From NCBI RefSeq assembly GCF_013459645.1, contig NZ_CP054861.1, positions 5,072,001 to 5,136,000 on the forward strand: DNA of 64,000 nt. Direction: 5' to 3'. The position numbers were made by a program, and so were the translations under genes. How positions within the stretch are numbered: the first letter of the stretch is position 1; each line of letters begins with the position of its first letter. Under the pieces are notes generated by a model, which was given only the letters and a program-made list of their open reading frames with translations, ran no database searches and was not told the origin of the DNA. Origin of the DNA: Martelella sp. NC20. GTDB taxonomy: Bacteria; Pseudomonadota; Alphaproteobacteria; Rhizobiales; Rhizobiaceae. Below are positions 1 through 9,289 of this stretch, piece by piece.

Positions 1-940
1 CCTTGGCGACATCCTCGGGGTTCTTGGTGTATTTGATGCCCACCAGAGCCGCGCCGCCCTTCAGGCCGGAGCATCCGACCGTGCCGCAGGGCGAGCCGGT
101 GGCCACCCAGTCGAAGCCGTCGCCGATCTTGGTCGACAGGTTCGCGACCTGCCAGCTTCCCGAATAGTAGAACGGGATCTGGGCATTGATGAAGTCGTCG
201 GCGGCCGCGCGATAGGTGGAGCCGGCGGCGGACACCCAGGTATCCTTCAGCATCAGGCCGTTATTGGTCCAGTCGACGAGCTTGGTCGCGAAGGTCTTGG
301 TTCCCTCGTCCACCGGCGCCGGCATTCCATCGGGGCCGATATAATTGGCGCCATAGGATACGTTCGGCCCGGAAATGCGGTGGCCGGAGCGGTCGATCGC
401 GAAGGCCGCTGCCGTCTGCTGGTTCTTGGCGACTTCGGCCGCGGCATTGACCCAGTCGTCCCAGGTGGCCTTGTCGCCCGGCAGATCGACGCCAGCCTGC
501 TCGAACAGGGTCTTGTTGGCAAAACCGCCGGTCAGCGTCAGCTGCGTCATGAAGCCGGTGATGGCGTCGGAGCCGTCCGGACGCATCCAGTCGGCCTGGG
601 CGCCGAAATTCTCCTCCCAGTAAGCCGGATCGGAAAGGTAGGGCCTGAGATCGAGCCAGTGCTGCGCCAGCGCCTTGAGGTCGGTGACGCGGGCGATATC
701 GGGACCCTGTCCGGCTTCGAGCTGGATCGGGAGCTGCTCCTGGATCACCTTGTAGGCGACGTTGTCGAGCGTGACGTTGATATCCGGGTTATCTTTCATG
801 AACCGGTCGACAAGGTCCTGCATGACCTCGCCCTCGACACCGTCCGAATACCACATGATCCGCACATCGCCCGCGAATGCGGATGTCGAGGCCATGAACC
901 CCGCCGCAACGATGGATAGAATGCTGACTGCATTTCTCAT
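1..940 (-). CDS. Sugar ABC transporter, family 1 extracellular substrate-binding protein (partial, C-terminus outside window)
   Basis: Periplasmic receptor of a carbohydrate ABC importer. The start is the ATG at 940 behind a strong GAGGAGGAAA ribosome site. The first 23 residues form a clean Sec signal peptide ending in AFA. The mature part begins GDVRIMWYSDGVEGEVM and carries the usual family 1 features (a QLEAGQGPDIARV stretch, then a conserved WDDW). About 313 codons are visible of the usual 410-440, so the C-terminus and any permease genes lie before base 1. It is the last visible gene of a minus-strand operon after the GH105, kduI and 832-residue genes, so its ligand is probably an unsaturated or uronic-acid oligosaccharide. 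The ligand is inferred only from that context. Confidence 0.9.
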   Translation of the reverse strand, partial: MRNAVSILSIVAAGFMASTSAFAGDVRIMWYSDGVEGEVMQDLVDRFMKDNPDINVTLDNVAYKVIQEQLPIQLEAGQGPDIARVTDLKALAQHWLDLRPYLSDPAYWEENFGAQADWMRPDGSDAITGFMTQLTLTGGFANKTLFEQAGVDLPGDKATWDDWVNAAAEVAKNQQTAAAFAIDRSGHRISGPNVSYGANYIGPDGMPAPVDEGTKTFATKLVDWTNNGLMLKDTWVSAAGSTYRAAADDFINAQIPFYYSGSWQVANLSTKIGDGFDWVATGSPCGTVGCSGLKGGAALVGIKYTKNPEDVAK

Positions 941-995
941 ATCATTTCCTCCTCTTCAACGGGCCTTCGCCCTTGCCGATCATCGGCCTCATATT

Positions 996-1013
996 GCCCG
1001 CCTTGCGGCGGGC
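996..1013 (-). terminator. Intercistronic hairpin
   Basis: A perfect 7-bp stem (GCCCGCC / GGCGGGC) with a 4-base loop lies in the 126-base gap between the 832-residue gene and the binding-protein gene. There is no T-run, so it is more likely an RNA-processing or stabilising hairpin than a full terminator. Confidence 0.4.
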
Positions 1014-1066
1014 GTCTCCCGTGGGCCTCTCCCTGCCCAGCGGCAAATCCCCGGGCTGAAAGCGCT

Positions 1067-3565
1067 TCAGAACGTCCGCGCCGCGCCCTCGATCGTCCAC
1101 TCCGCCGGATCGAGCCTGCGCCCTTCGGCTTCGACAGAGCCGTCGGCCCCGAAGCGAACCATACCGTATTCCGGGTCGTCCACCAGAATATCACCATTGG
1201 CCTGATCGACCCAACGCAGTGCTCCAACAGCATCTTCAAGCGCGCTTGCGCTGTCGTGGTCGCCCAGACGCACGATCCATGTGGCCTTGCGACCGGGCGC
1301 GCGCAGCTCGTTACCCGCTGTTGGCCCTGTCGTGACAAGCTGAAGGCCCGTATCGACCTTCAGCATAACGCATCCGCCGCCGCTCAACGCCAGCGCCGTA
1401 TTGCCTTCAATGCGCGCTTCGTCGAATGCGGCCTGCGGGAACCATGCATGGGTGAAATCCGGCTGCTCGTCCGCGCAGTCGAAACGCACCACGGCAAGGC
1501 CGCGATACTGGTGCACGCGCGGCAGCGTACCCGAGCCGCCCCAGTAGGACGGCCGTCCATAGCCCGAATGCAGCACCTCGCCCGGATGATTGATCCAGAT
1601 GGTCGCATCCGGATTGTCGCCGAGGCGCAGATGCAACACCGTCTCCTGATAACCCCATTGGTTCCAGCGATAGGCGACGGCGCTGCCAAGCGCATAGGAG
1701 GCGGTCTTGTAATGGTAGAGCCGCGCAAACCTGTCCTGCCCCTGCGCGAAGGTCCATTCATGCCCTTCATTACCGGAAACCGAGGCGACGGCCGCCAGTT
1801 CCCCGGGGATATGCAAACCGTGATCGCGCAGGCACAGCGCCAGTTGCGGCAGCGCGTGAAAGCGCATGCCGTAATTGCCCCGCCCCCAGATCATCCGCGC
1901 AATACCCGAAAGCTCAAGCGAGCGCGATGCCCGCAATGTGTGCTCATAGGAGCGGCCCTGCGCGCCGGTCATGACGCCGTGATGGGCCGAGCGGGCGACG
2001 ATTTCGACAAGCCGGATGATGGCCTTGCCCGCGCGGTCTGCAATGTCACCGTCGGGCGCCAGCGCATAGAGCGCGCACAGCCCCTTCAGGTCGATCGGGA
2101 AATAGGGCGCGGAATTGAACTCCGCCATCTCCCATTTCTCAAAGTGATCGAGCCAGGCGCGCACCCGCGCGGCCCCGACCGCCGATTGTTCGACGCCCGT
2201 CCGCCCAGATCGCACGAACCGGGCCTCGGGCAGCATATGCCCCGCCAGATAGGCCGCCGTATGAAACAGCAGCGCGTGGTTTTCCGAAAAATACCACTGC
2301 ACGTCATTGCCGGGCTCATCCATCCAGTAGCGATAATTGAGGATGGCGGCATCGACGCGGTCCCGGACTTCGGCGCCGATCTCATCGCCATAGGCGGCGC
2401 GGCACCAGATCAGCGGCACGAGAATGAAATCGGCGCAGTCATGGCAATCCTCGATCGCCGGCAGCGCGCTTGCGATCATGGCGTCGGTCGCCGCGCCGGT
2501 CATGCCGATGGCGAACCGCGCGAGCGCCCGCACCGTATCGGCCTCGGCGTGGTTTGCGACTTCGCCGAGCGCTTCCTCTATCCGCTCGGTGAGGCTTGCC
2601 GGCGCAAGCCCCTGACGCGCCACATGGCAGAGTTCGACGCCGAAAACGCGCGAAACCGCGTAATCGCCGCAGGAAAGCGTCACTTTGAAATGGCGGAAGT
2701 CGGCAGGCAGGTCGGCGGTATCGGCAACCGCCAGCCGCAGCGATCCGGCCGCAAGTTCCCGCTCGAAGCTCAGCGGCTTCTCGATCGACATGAAGTCGCC
2801 CTCGATCACCACCTTCGCCGTCACATCGACCGGCAGTCCGGTATCGGCAACCAGAGCCACCTCGCCCTCGCCATAGGCCGGCTTTTCGAAATGCATCGAG
2901 GCGAGCATGGCTTCCATCGCATCGGCGACCGGAGCCTCGACGGCAATGGGCAAGGCGTGTTCGACCAACGGGCCGGAAACATAATCGAGCTGGAAATAAT
3001 AGCGCGCGTCGCGCTCGGCCAGATCGTCAAAGAAGATGCCGATCACATTGTCACCGGCCTCAAGCTGGACGGTAAACTCTTCGATCGTCTCGAGATTGCG
3101 CCCGTAAGGCGCCATGAAACCGGCCTCGCGGCCATTGACGAACAGCACCGCGCCGCCGCAGGTGCGCAGCGCAAACCGCGCCGCGCCGGCCGATTGCGCG
3201 CGGATCGTGGTTTCGGCAAAGGTTGCAAGCTCGGTGGCGCGGAACCAGAAGCCCGAAAGGTCCACGCGCGGCGAGCCGAACGGCAGCCAGACGCGCGCAA
3301 GCTTCGGCGTCGTCGCCCCGACCTCGGGCCGCTTGCCTCGTCTTTCGGCGGCAAACAGCGTCCGGCAGGGATATTCGTGCGGAATGAAGTTCTTGTGCTT
3401 GGTCAGAAAGAAGAAGGGGTCCATTTCCCCCTGCATCGGCTGGTCGGGCGCATCGTAGCGCGCCTCGTCAGTGGCCGAAAGCCGCCAGTATACCACCGGC
3501 TCGCCCGCCTGAAGCGGACGCCTGAGCGTCATATCCGTCTCCATCTGGTTCGACGCCGAATTCAT
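1067..3565 (-). CDS. Uncharacterised 832-residue protein in uronate operon, possible (alpha/alpha)-barrel glycoside hydrolase or lyase
   Basis: I cannot assign a characterised family. The chosen ATG at 3565 overlaps the kduI stop in an ATGA arrangement; an ATG 9 codons later is also possible. No signal peptide or membrane segment is visible, so it should be cytoplasmic. Residues about 60-180 look like a beta-sandwich (phrases such as LFVNGREAGFM and GDNVIGIFFDDL). The middle, about 330-640, is rich in helical repeats with WYFSENHALLFH and EFNSAPYFPIDLKGL, reminiscent of alpha/alpha toroid hydrolases and lyases. The last 200 residues look beta-rich. Sitting between kduI and a sugar-binding protein, it probably cleaves an imported uronate-containing oligosaccharide. 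That role is inference. Confidence 0.75.
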   Translation of the reverse strand: MNSASNQMETDMTLRRPLQAGEPVVYWRLSATDEARYDAPDQPMQGEMDPFFFLTKHKNFIPHEYPCRTLFAAERRGKRPEVGATTPKLARVWLPFGSPRVDLSGFWFRATELATFAETTIRAQSAGAARFALRTCGGAVLFVNGREAGFMAPYGRNLETIEEFTVQLEAGDNVIGIFFDDLAERDARYYFQLDYVSGPLVEHALPIAVEAPVADAMEAMLASMHFEKPAYGEGEVALVADTGLPVDVTAKVVIEGDFMSIEKPLSFERELAAGSLRLAVADTADLPADFRHFKVTLSCGDYAVSRVFGVELCHVARQGLAPASLTERIEEALGEVANHAEADTVRALARFAIGMTGAATDAMIASALPAIEDCHDCADFILVPLIWCRAAYGDEIGAEVRDRVDAAILNYRYWMDEPGNDVQWYFSENHALLFHTAAYLAGHMLPEARFVRSGRTGVEQSAVGAARVRAWLDHFEKWEMAEFNSAPYFPIDLKGLCALYALAPDGDIADRAGKAIIRLVEIVARSAHHGVMTGAQGRSYEHTLRASRSLELSGIARMIWGRGNYGMRFHALPQLALCLRDHGLHIPGELAAVASVSGNEGHEWTFAQGQDRFARLYHYKTASYALGSAVAYRWNQWGYQETVLHLRLGDNPDATIWINHPGEVLHSGYGRPSYWGGSGTLPRVHQYRGLAVVRFDCADEQPDFTHAWFPQAAFDEARIEGNTALALSGGGCVMLKVDTGLQLVTTGPTAGNELRAPGRKATWIVRLGDHDSASALEDAVGALRWVDQANGDILVDDPEYGMVRFGADGSVEAEGRRLDPAEWTIEGAARTF

Positions 3566-4395
3566 CTGAGCTCCCTGATCGCTACCGGATCGACATCGGT
3601 ATAAGCCTGATTTTCGCCGGTCATGCCCCACACGAAGGCATAGGGCCCCGTGCCCGCGCCCATATGGATCGACCATGCCGGCGAGATCACGATATCCCCG
3701 TTCGCGACGACCAGATGGCGGGTATTGTCCGGACGGCCCATCAAATGGAAGACACGGTCTTCCTCGCCGAGATCGAAATAACAATAGGCCTCCATTCGCC
3801 GCTCATGGAGATGCGGCGGCATGGTGTTCCAGATGCTGCCCGGCGCCGGATCGGTAATGCCCATCAGAAGCAGGCAGGACGGCGCGACCTCGGGGTGGAT
3901 ATACATCCGCAATTCACGCTTGTTGGACTTCGCCGCATCGCCCATCACCAGCGGCTTGGATTCTTCCCTTTTGATCAGGCGGTGTGGTATGTCCGCCCCG
4001 GCGGGAACAGAATTCATGTAGAACCGTGCCGGATTTTTGGCATCCGCGCTTTCGAGGGTCACGTTCTGCGCGCCGCGTCCGACGTAAAGAATGTCGCGGT
4101 TTTCGAGGTCATGGCGCTTGCCATCGACCGTGATCGCGCCCGCGCCGCCGAGATTGGCGATCCCCATCTCGCGCGCGTCGAAAAATGCCTTCGTCCCGAC
4201 CTCTGCCCCGTCGCCGAAGCCGAGCGCATCGGAGGTCGGAACCGCGCCGCCGACAATCATGCGATCGACATGGGTATAGGCAAAGCGGAGTTCGCCGGCC
4301 GTGAAAAGCCCTTCCACCATGAACTCGTCGCGCAGCCGCGCCGTGTTCATGCTGTCGATATCGGCAGGCGAAGCGCCGTAAAGCGTTTTCAGCAT
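3562..4395 (-). CDS. kduI: 5-dehydro-4-deoxy-D-glucuronate isomerase (4-deoxy-L-threo-5-hexosulose-uronate ketol-isomerase)
   Basis: Cytoplasmic cupin-type isomerase that converts 5-keto-4-deoxyuronate to 3-deoxy-D-glycero-2,5-hexodiulosonate in the breakdown of pectin and other unsaturated uronates. The full 277-residue length matches the family. Zinc ligands are visible as H195, H197 and E202 in HLHERRMEAYCYF and H244 in AWSIHMGAGTGP, the pattern of E. coli KduI. The start has a GAGGAAA site. The gene overlaps the GH105 stop by 7 bases and the next gene by 4, so the three are translationally coupled. No kduD or kdgK is present in the window, so the later steps are encoded elsewhere. Confidence 0.96.
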   Translation of the reverse strand: MLKTLYGASPADIDSMNTARLRDEFMVEGLFTAGELRFAYTHVDRMIVGGAVPTSDALGFGDGAEVGTKAFFDAREMGIANLGGAGAITVDGKRHDLENRDILYVGRGAQNVTLESADAKNPARFYMNSVPAGADIPHRLIKREESKPLVMGDAAKSNKRELRMYIHPEVAPSCLLLMGITDPAPGSIWNTMPPHLHERRMEAYCYFDLGEEDRVFHLMGRPDNTRHLVVANGDIVISPAWSIHMGAGTGPYAFVWGMTGENQAYTDVDPVAIRELR

Positions 4396-5492
4396 GCTTT
4401 CCTCATCCTTTCATTGCTGTGATGCAGCCCTTCGGCAAGACACAGGATTGCGAGCGCCTGACCATAGCCTGTCGGCTGCACAGGAATATCACGATAGAAC
4501 TGGAGATCATGGCCCATGCGGGTGCCGTAGGAAACGTTCGAGACCACGCCGTCAGCGCTGATATTGGCCATGACCGCGTCCAGCGCCTTCAGCCCCGCTG
4601 CCCCGCTGCCGGGCGGGCCGAGGCCCTTGCGGGCGGCCTTCATCAGCCCGAAGCCGAAGCCGGCCGTCGCCGAAATCTCCTCATAGGAGGACGGGTCGTC
4701 CACCAGCGTGGTCCACGCGCCCGAAGCGGTCTGGAACTTCAGCAACGCCTCGATCTGGGTTTCGAGCACGCCGAGAAGATAGGCCTCCACCGCAGGCGAC
4801 AGATCGCAGAGTTCGATCAGTTCGAGAATGCCGACCGTGATCCAGGCATTGCCCCGGCCCCAGAGCGCGCCGGCGAAATTGTGCCGGCCGGAAAAGGTCC
4901 AGCCGTGATACCAGAGCCCGGATTTCGGATCGGCGAGATAGCGCGCGTGAACCAGAAACTGCCGCTCTGCCTCGTCGACAAAGCGCCGCTCGCCCGACGC
5001 CTGCCCGTAGGAGGCCAGAAACAGGGCGACCATGAACAGCGTGTCGTCCCACAATTCATTGTCGTTGATCTTGTCGGAGACATCGTGCTGGAAGCCGCCC
5101 TCCGGCGTTCTCGGCATGTCGGAGACCACCCGCTCGGCCCAGTCGCGCAAGACCGCCTCGTAGCGCGGCTGGCGTTCGCGACGCCAGATTTCGCTTAAGG
5201 CCAGCATCGGCGCGGTGGTGTTGACATTCATCTTCGGCAGGCCGGCCGCAATCCGGCGGTCGTACCAGCTCTCGAGAATTTTCAGTTGCGCGTCGTCGCC
5301 GGTATGCCGCCACAGACGCGCGAGCCCGTAAAGCCCGACGCCCTGCGGCCATTCCCAGCTGTCGAAACTGACGTAGTCGCCCGGCGTGCCGTCGAGATTG
5401 GGCTCGTTGAAGCGCCCGTCGTGGCGCAGTCCCGTCATCCCGCGCACCAGCGCCGACAATACATCGGAAATCTGTTCGGCCGTGGTCGGCAT
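4389..5492 (-). CDS. Glycoside hydrolase family 105, unsaturated rhamnogalacturonyl/uronyl hydrolase
   Basis: Predicted to remove the 4,5-unsaturated uronic acid left by a polysaccharide lyase at the non-reducing end, which then feeds KduI. The 367 residues match the YteR/YesR size. Family signatures are WEWPQGVGLYGL near residue 47, GGFQHDVSDKINDNELWDDTLFM around 137-159 with the catalytic-type Asp, and GRHNFAGALWGRGNAW. There is no signal peptide, so it acts on imported oligosaccharide. The ATG follows GGGAGGAAGC and is the first gene of the operon, divergent from the LacI gene. The substrate could be a rhamnogalacturonan, ulvan or other lyase product; the sequence alone cannot decide. Confidence 0.9.
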   Translation of the reverse strand: MPTTAEQISDVLSALVRGMTGLRHDGRFNEPNLDGTPGDYVSFDSWEWPQGVGLYGLARLWRHTGDDAQLKILESWYDRRIAAGLPKMNVNTTAPMLALSEIWRRERQPRYEAVLRDWAERVVSDMPRTPEGGFQHDVSDKINDNELWDDTLFMVALFLASYGQASGERRFVDEAERQFLVHARYLADPKSGLWYHGWTFSGRHNFAGALWGRGNAWITVGILELIELCDLSPAVEAYLLGVLETQIEALLKFQTASGAWTTLVDDPSSYEEISATAGFGFGLMKAARKGLGPPGSGAAGLKALDAVMANISADGVVSNVSYGTRMGHDLQFYRDIPVQPTGYGQALAILCLAEGLHHSNERMRKAC

Positions 5493-5542
5493 GCTTCCTC
5501 CCGTTCATTCCTCCGGGACGAACTGTTCCATAGATAAAGCTG

Positions 5543-5569
5543 TTGCGCAATTTGCAAATTTTTTGCAAA
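5543..5569. promoter_or_regulatory. Cluster of LacI-type operator-like palindromes
   Basis: In the 97-base divergent intergenic region three small perfect palindromes follow one another: TTGCGCAA (5543-5550), TTTGCAAA (5551-5558, inside AATTTGCAAATT) and TTTGCAAA (5562-5569). CG- or GC-centred palindromes of this sort are typical LacI-family sites. The adjacent LacI product is the likely binder, controlling both the uronate operon and itself. Confidence 0.5.
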
Positions 5570-5589
5570 CTTGGACCCATCAAGGAGAA

Positions 5590-6636
5590 ATGACCATTCA
5601 GGGAAAGCGCGGCAAGCCGAACAGACGGGTTCGGCTGGAGGAAATAGCCCGCAATTGCGGGGTCTCGGTTTCGACCGCCTCACGCGCGCTTTCGGGCACC
5701 GGCGGGGTCAAGGACGATTTGCGAGCGCGCATCGTCGAAACGGCGCTCGCGCTCGGCTATGTCAACCCGACATCGGCCGCCGGGCGACGGATCATTCTGG
5801 CGACATCCAGCGTCGCGATGATCGACCACCAGCGCAACCAGTTCACCTTTCACGTGCTGGACGGTCTGCAGGAACGCGCTGCCGCGCTCGGCATCGAACT
5901 GGTCACCCGCGCGGTTTCGACGCCGGAGGATGAAGCGCTGCTGCTGGCGGAAGGAGAACAGGATGCCTCGGTCGCCGGCTGCCTTTTCCTGACGCTTGAT
6001 GATGCCCAGGTCCTGACCCGCTCCGAGGGATTTTCCAAACCGATCGTGCTGATCAACGGCGATGACCCGGCCATGCGCCATTCGAGCGTGACGCCCTGCA
6101 ACCGGTCCGCGGCGCAGCTTGCCGCCGGCCATCTTCTGGATCAGGGCCACAGCCGTATCCTGTTTCTGATGCATCCGGGCCGGCGCACGATCGAGCGCCG
6201 TTTCGAAGGCTGGCGCGATGCGATGCGCTCACGCGGCGTCGATGACATTGATGATCTCGTGGTAACGGTCGACGACTGGCTGCCCGAGCTTGCAAGCCGG
6301 GCGATCGCCGGACGGCTTGCCGAGCGCGGTCCCGATTTCACCGCCGTGCTGACCGCCGGAGACAGCCTCGCCTACGGCGCGATGCTCGCCATAAAGCAGG
6401 CGGGTTACCGGGTGCCGGAGGATTTCTCTGTCGTCGGCATGGACGACCTGCCGCTTTCCGGCTTTTCCGACCCGCCGCTGACGACGATGCATATTCCCAT
6501 GCGCCACATCGGCTCCGCCGCGCTCAGCCTGCTGCTCGACGATCTCGGCGTCACCCGCCTGCCCGCGCGGCGCGTGGAGCTTGCCTGCTGGCTGGTCGAG
6601 CGCGCGTCGACCGCGCCTGTGAGGCTCCCCCGGTAA
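5590..6636 (+). CDS. LacI family transcriptional regulator of the uronate operon
   Basis: A 348-residue repressor. The N-terminal helix-turn-helix is RLEEIARNCGVSVSTASRALSG (residues about 14-35), followed by a hinge and a periplasmic-binding-like sensor domain (FTFHVLDGLQERAAALGIEL, VPEDFSVVGMDDLPLSGFSDPPLTTMHIP). It is transcribed away from the GH105-kduI operon across a 97-base gap that holds palindromic sites. The inferred inducer is a uronate oligosaccharide or catabolite. The chosen ATG follows AAGGAG with a short 2-base spacing; upstream in-frame codons have no better site and would add residues unlike the family. Confidence 0.9.
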   Translation: MTIQGKRGKPNRRVRLEEIARNCGVSVSTASRALSGTGGVKDDLRARIVETALALGYVNPTSAAGRRIILATSSVAMIDHQRNQFTFHVLDGLQERAAALGIELVTRAVSTPEDEALLLAEGEQDASVAGCLFLTLDDAQVLTRSEGFSKPIVLINGDDPAMRHSSVTPCNRSAAQLAAGHLLDQGHSRILFLMHPGRRTIERRFEGWRDAMRSRGVDDIDDLVVTVDDWLPELASRAIAGRLAERGPDFTAVLTAGDSLAYGAMLAIKQAGYRVPEDFSVVGMDDLPLSGFSDPPLTTMHIPMRHIGSAALSLLLDDLGVTRLPARRVELACWLVERASTAPVRLPR

Positions 6637-6833
6637 CGCGCGCCCTCACGCTGCCCCCAAGGCCGGTTGATACGCCAGAGGAACGGCTCCGATACTTTTT
6701 TCACCGCCGCGAAAATTGTCGGCGCTGAAACGCGTTTTTTTGTTTACGCACGTCCTTCAAAGGGACTAGCGAAAGGACAATCTCAGGCCGGGACGGCCAA
6801 CAACAAATCGAATTTCATATGGGAGGACATGAC

Positions 6834-7871
6834 ATGCAGGCACTGGTTCTGGAGAGAAAGGGCGAACTTTCGCTGCGCGATTTCGACGTACCGGTCGCGC
6901 TCGGCGCGAAGGATGTGCGGATCAAGACCCACACGGTCGGCATTTGCGGCTCCGATGTTCACTATTATACCCACGGCAAGATCGGCCATTTCGTCGTTCG
7001 CGAACCGATGATCCTCGGCCATGAGGCTTCCGGCACCGTGGTCGAGACCGGATCCGAGGTCACGCACCTGAAAGCGGGAGACCGGGTCTGCATGGAGCCG
7101 GGCATCCCCGACGTCACCTCGCGTGCGTCCAAGCTCGGCATCTACAATGTCGATCCCGCCGTGCGGTTCTGGGCGACGCCGCCGATCCATGGCTGCCTGA
7201 CGCCGGAGGTGATCCACCCGGCCGCCTTCACCTACAAGCTCCCGGATACGGTCAGCTTCGCGGAGGGCGCGATGGTCGAGCCGTTTGCGATCGGCATGCA
7301 GGCGGCGCTGCGCGCCCGCATCCGGCCCGGCGATATCGCCGTCGTCACGGGGGCCGGCCCGATCGGCATGATGGTGGCGCTGGCGGCCCTTGCCGGCGGC
7401 TGCGCAAAGGTGATTATCGCCGATCTGGCGCAGCCGAAGCTCGATATCATCGGCGCATATGACGGCATCGAGACGGTCAATATCCGCAATCGCCCAGCCG
7501 CCGAGGCGGTTTCCGAGGCCACCGATGGCTGGGGCGCCGATGTCGTCTTCGAATGCTCGGGTGCAGCGCCCGCGATCCTTGGCGTGGACAAGCTTGCCCG
7601 CCCCGGCGGGGCCGTCGTGCTGGTCGGCATGCCGGTCGAGCCCGTTCCCGTCGATATCGTCGGATTGCAGGCCAGGGAACTCAGGGTCGAGACCGTGTTC
7701 CGCTATGCCAATGTCTATGATCGCGCGATCGCCTTGATCGCCTCGGGCAAGGTCGACCTGAAGCCGCTGATCTCGGACACGCTGCCGTTTGCCGACAGCA
7801 TCGCCGCCTTCGACCGCGCCGTCGAGGCCCGTGAAACCGATGTGAAACTCCAGATCGTCATGCCGGATTGA
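6834..7871 (+). CDS. Zinc-dependent medium-chain polyol dehydrogenase (xylitol/sorbitol dehydrogenase type)
   Basis: 345-residue NAD(P)-dependent MDR enzyme, predicted to oxidise a pentitol or hexitol to a ketose. Catalytic zinc ligands are C38 in [13 protein letters not shown] and H63-E64 in LGHEASG; the nucleotide-binding motif is GAGPIGMM near residue 170. The structural-zinc four-cysteine cluster is absent: the equivalent loop (about 85-120) holds a single Cys, as in sorbitol and xylitol dehydrogenases. ATPPIHGCL is a polyol dehydrogenase hallmark. The start is the ATG at 6834, seven bases after GGGAGG; an ATG 15 bases upstream overlaps that site and is less likely. It begins the pentitol cluster. 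Confidence 0.9.
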   Translation: MQALVLERKGELSLRDFDVPVALGAKDVRIKTHTVGICGSDVHYYTHGKIGHFVVREPMILGHEASGTVVETGSEVTHLKAGDRVCMEPGIPDVTSRASKLGIYNVDPAVRFWATPPIHGCLTPEVIHPAAFTYKLPDTVSFAEGAMVEPFAIGMQAALRARIRPGDIAVVTGAGPIGMMVALAALAGGCAKVIIADLAQPKLDIIGAYDGIETVNIRNRPAAEAVSEATDGWGADVVFECSGAAPAILGVDKLARPGGAVVLVGMPVEPVPVDIVGLQARELRVETVFRYANVYDRAIALIASGKVDLKPLISDTLPFADSIAAFDRAVEARETDVKLQIVMPD

Positions 7872-7878
7872 TCCGTCA

Positions 7879-7912
7879 GTTGCTGGTCCCGCGCTCTCAT
7901 GGGGCCAGCAAC
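7879..7912 (+). terminator. Stem-loop after the polyol dehydrogenase
   Basis: GTTGCTGGTCCC pairs with GGGGCCAGCAAC (11 of 12 positions) across a 10-base loop, eight bases after the stop codon. No T-run follows, so termination may be weak or Rho-assisted. Confidence 0.5.
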
Positions 7913-8309
7913 GGCGCGGGAACCTTCCGGGTCCCGAAATGTTGGATTCGCCCCTCAAAACCTGCAAGAAAAGTATAAGGGCCGAATGGTGTTTATCCGC
8001 CGATCGCCTGCAGATTGACGATTGACGGGTCATGGCATTGTTGCAGCATTTTCCTTGTTTTAAGTCGTAAAACCGCGAGTTTCTCGTTGCAATGCGGTAT
8101 CAGACTTCTGCGATGCCAAATCCCTGGCTTCGTTCAGGGACAGCACCCTGTCGATTTCTTCCTTTTTTCAAGCAAAAAAGTATCAGTAAATTTTTTGTGG
8201 TGATGTTGAGGCGGACCTCGGGCGCAGCGTAGTGTTTCCTCAACGCCGATGCCGTGGAGGGAGCCACGACAACCGCCGCAAGGCAATCGACGGCGAGGGA
8301 GGATAGAGG
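7913..8309. other. Non-coding leader region upstream of the AraC gene
   Basis: About 400 bases without a credible gene. It is noticeably T- and A-rich around 8035-8200. It holds a small hairpin (TCCCTG / CAGGGA, 8121-8140) and ends with the GAGGGAGGA ribosome site of the AraC gene. It probably contains the promoter and a long 5' leader; I could not place a confident -35/-10 pair. Confidence 0.5.
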
Positions 8310-9194
8310 ATGCAGCCGGATCTGGAGCTTGTTCATATTCGCAAGGGTGAATCCTTCGCGGCATGGAAGCATGGCTACCCGTTCCGCACCGTGCGCTGGC
8401 ACTATCATCCCGAATACGAAATCCATCTGATTGCAGCGACCTCGGGCAAATTCTACATCGGCGACTTCATCGGTGATTTCCAGCCCGGCCAGTTGATCAT
8501 GACCGGACCGAACCTGCCGCAGAACTGGATCAGCGATGTGGGGACCGACGAAATCGTTCCGGCGCGGTCGCTGATCATCCAGTTTCCCGAAAAGTTCATC
8601 GAGGATGCCTGTAAGGCGATGCCGGAAATGCAGGCGATCCGGCCATTGCTGGAGCGCTGTCATCGCGGCCTTCTTTTCGACGACGCCACGAGCCGGATCG
8701 TGCGGCCGCTGATGGAACATCTGATCGAGGCGCGCGGCATGCAACGCCTTTCGCTGTTCTGGCAGGTGCTCGACATTCTGGCCGAGGCCCCCGAGCCGGA
8801 AGTGCTCGCCAGTCTCAGCTACGAGCTCGACGTTTCCGATAACGATGCCGGCGGGGTCAATCGTGCCATAGCCTATCTGCGGGAACACCTCACGGAGCCG
8901 GTCGACGAGAGCGAACTCGCCGACCTCGTGGGACAGAGCGCAAGCGCCTTTTCGCGCGCCTTCAAGCGGCACACCGGCACGACGCTGGTTCGCTACAAGA
9001 ACCAGTTGCGGATCGATCTCGCCTGCCGGCTTCTTCTTGATTCCGAGGAGATCAAGGTGGCCGAGATCTGCTACGAAGTCGGGTTTTCGAACCTGTCGAA
9101 CTTCAATCGCCACTTCCTGAAGTTCAAGGGCATGTCGCCCTCGCAGTTCAGGACGACGTTTGCGGCCAACGGGGCTCTGGCCATGGCCGACTGA
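8310..9194 (+). CDS. AraC family transcriptional regulator
   Basis: 294 residues. The N-terminal cupin-like sensor starts with WHYHPEYEIHLIAATSGKFYIGDFIGDF (about residues 30-57). The C-terminal AraC domain carries two helix-turn-helix units: LTEPVDESELADLVGQSASAFSRAFKRHTG and KVAEICYEVGFSNLSNFNRHFLKFKGMSPSQFR. It lies between the polyol dehydrogenase and the transporter operon on the same strand and is therefore the probable activator of the pentitol genes. Start support is GGGAGGATAGAGG immediately before the ATG. The inducer is inferred to be a pentitol or pentulose. Confidence 0.93.
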   Translation: MQPDLELVHIRKGESFAAWKHGYPFRTVRWHYHPEYEIHLIAATSGKFYIGDFIGDFQPGQLIMTGPNLPQNWISDVGTDEIVPARSLIIQFPEKFIEDACKAMPEMQAIRPLLERCHRGLLFDDATSRIVRPLMEHLIEARGMQRLSLFWQVLDILAEAPEPEVLASLSYELDVSDNDAGGVNRAIAYLREHLTEPVDESELADLVGQSASAFSRAFKRHTGTTLVRYKNQLRIDLACRLLLDSEEIKVAEICYEVGFSNLSNFNRHFLKFKGMSPSQFRTTFAANGALAMAD

Positions 9195-9289
9195 GCGCAG
9201 ACCACAATCGAAATTCAGCAATTCGGGCGACATGGTGTTGTCCGGAAACGGGAGGCCTTTGCCTACCCGCACCAATGGGAGGACTTGAA

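Noticed and set aside
1256..3604. 782-codon plus-strand open frame opposite the 832-residue gene
   Set aside because: High-GC antisense shadow: arginine/histidine-rich translation, no family motifs, no ribosome site, fully inside a coherent minus-strand gene.
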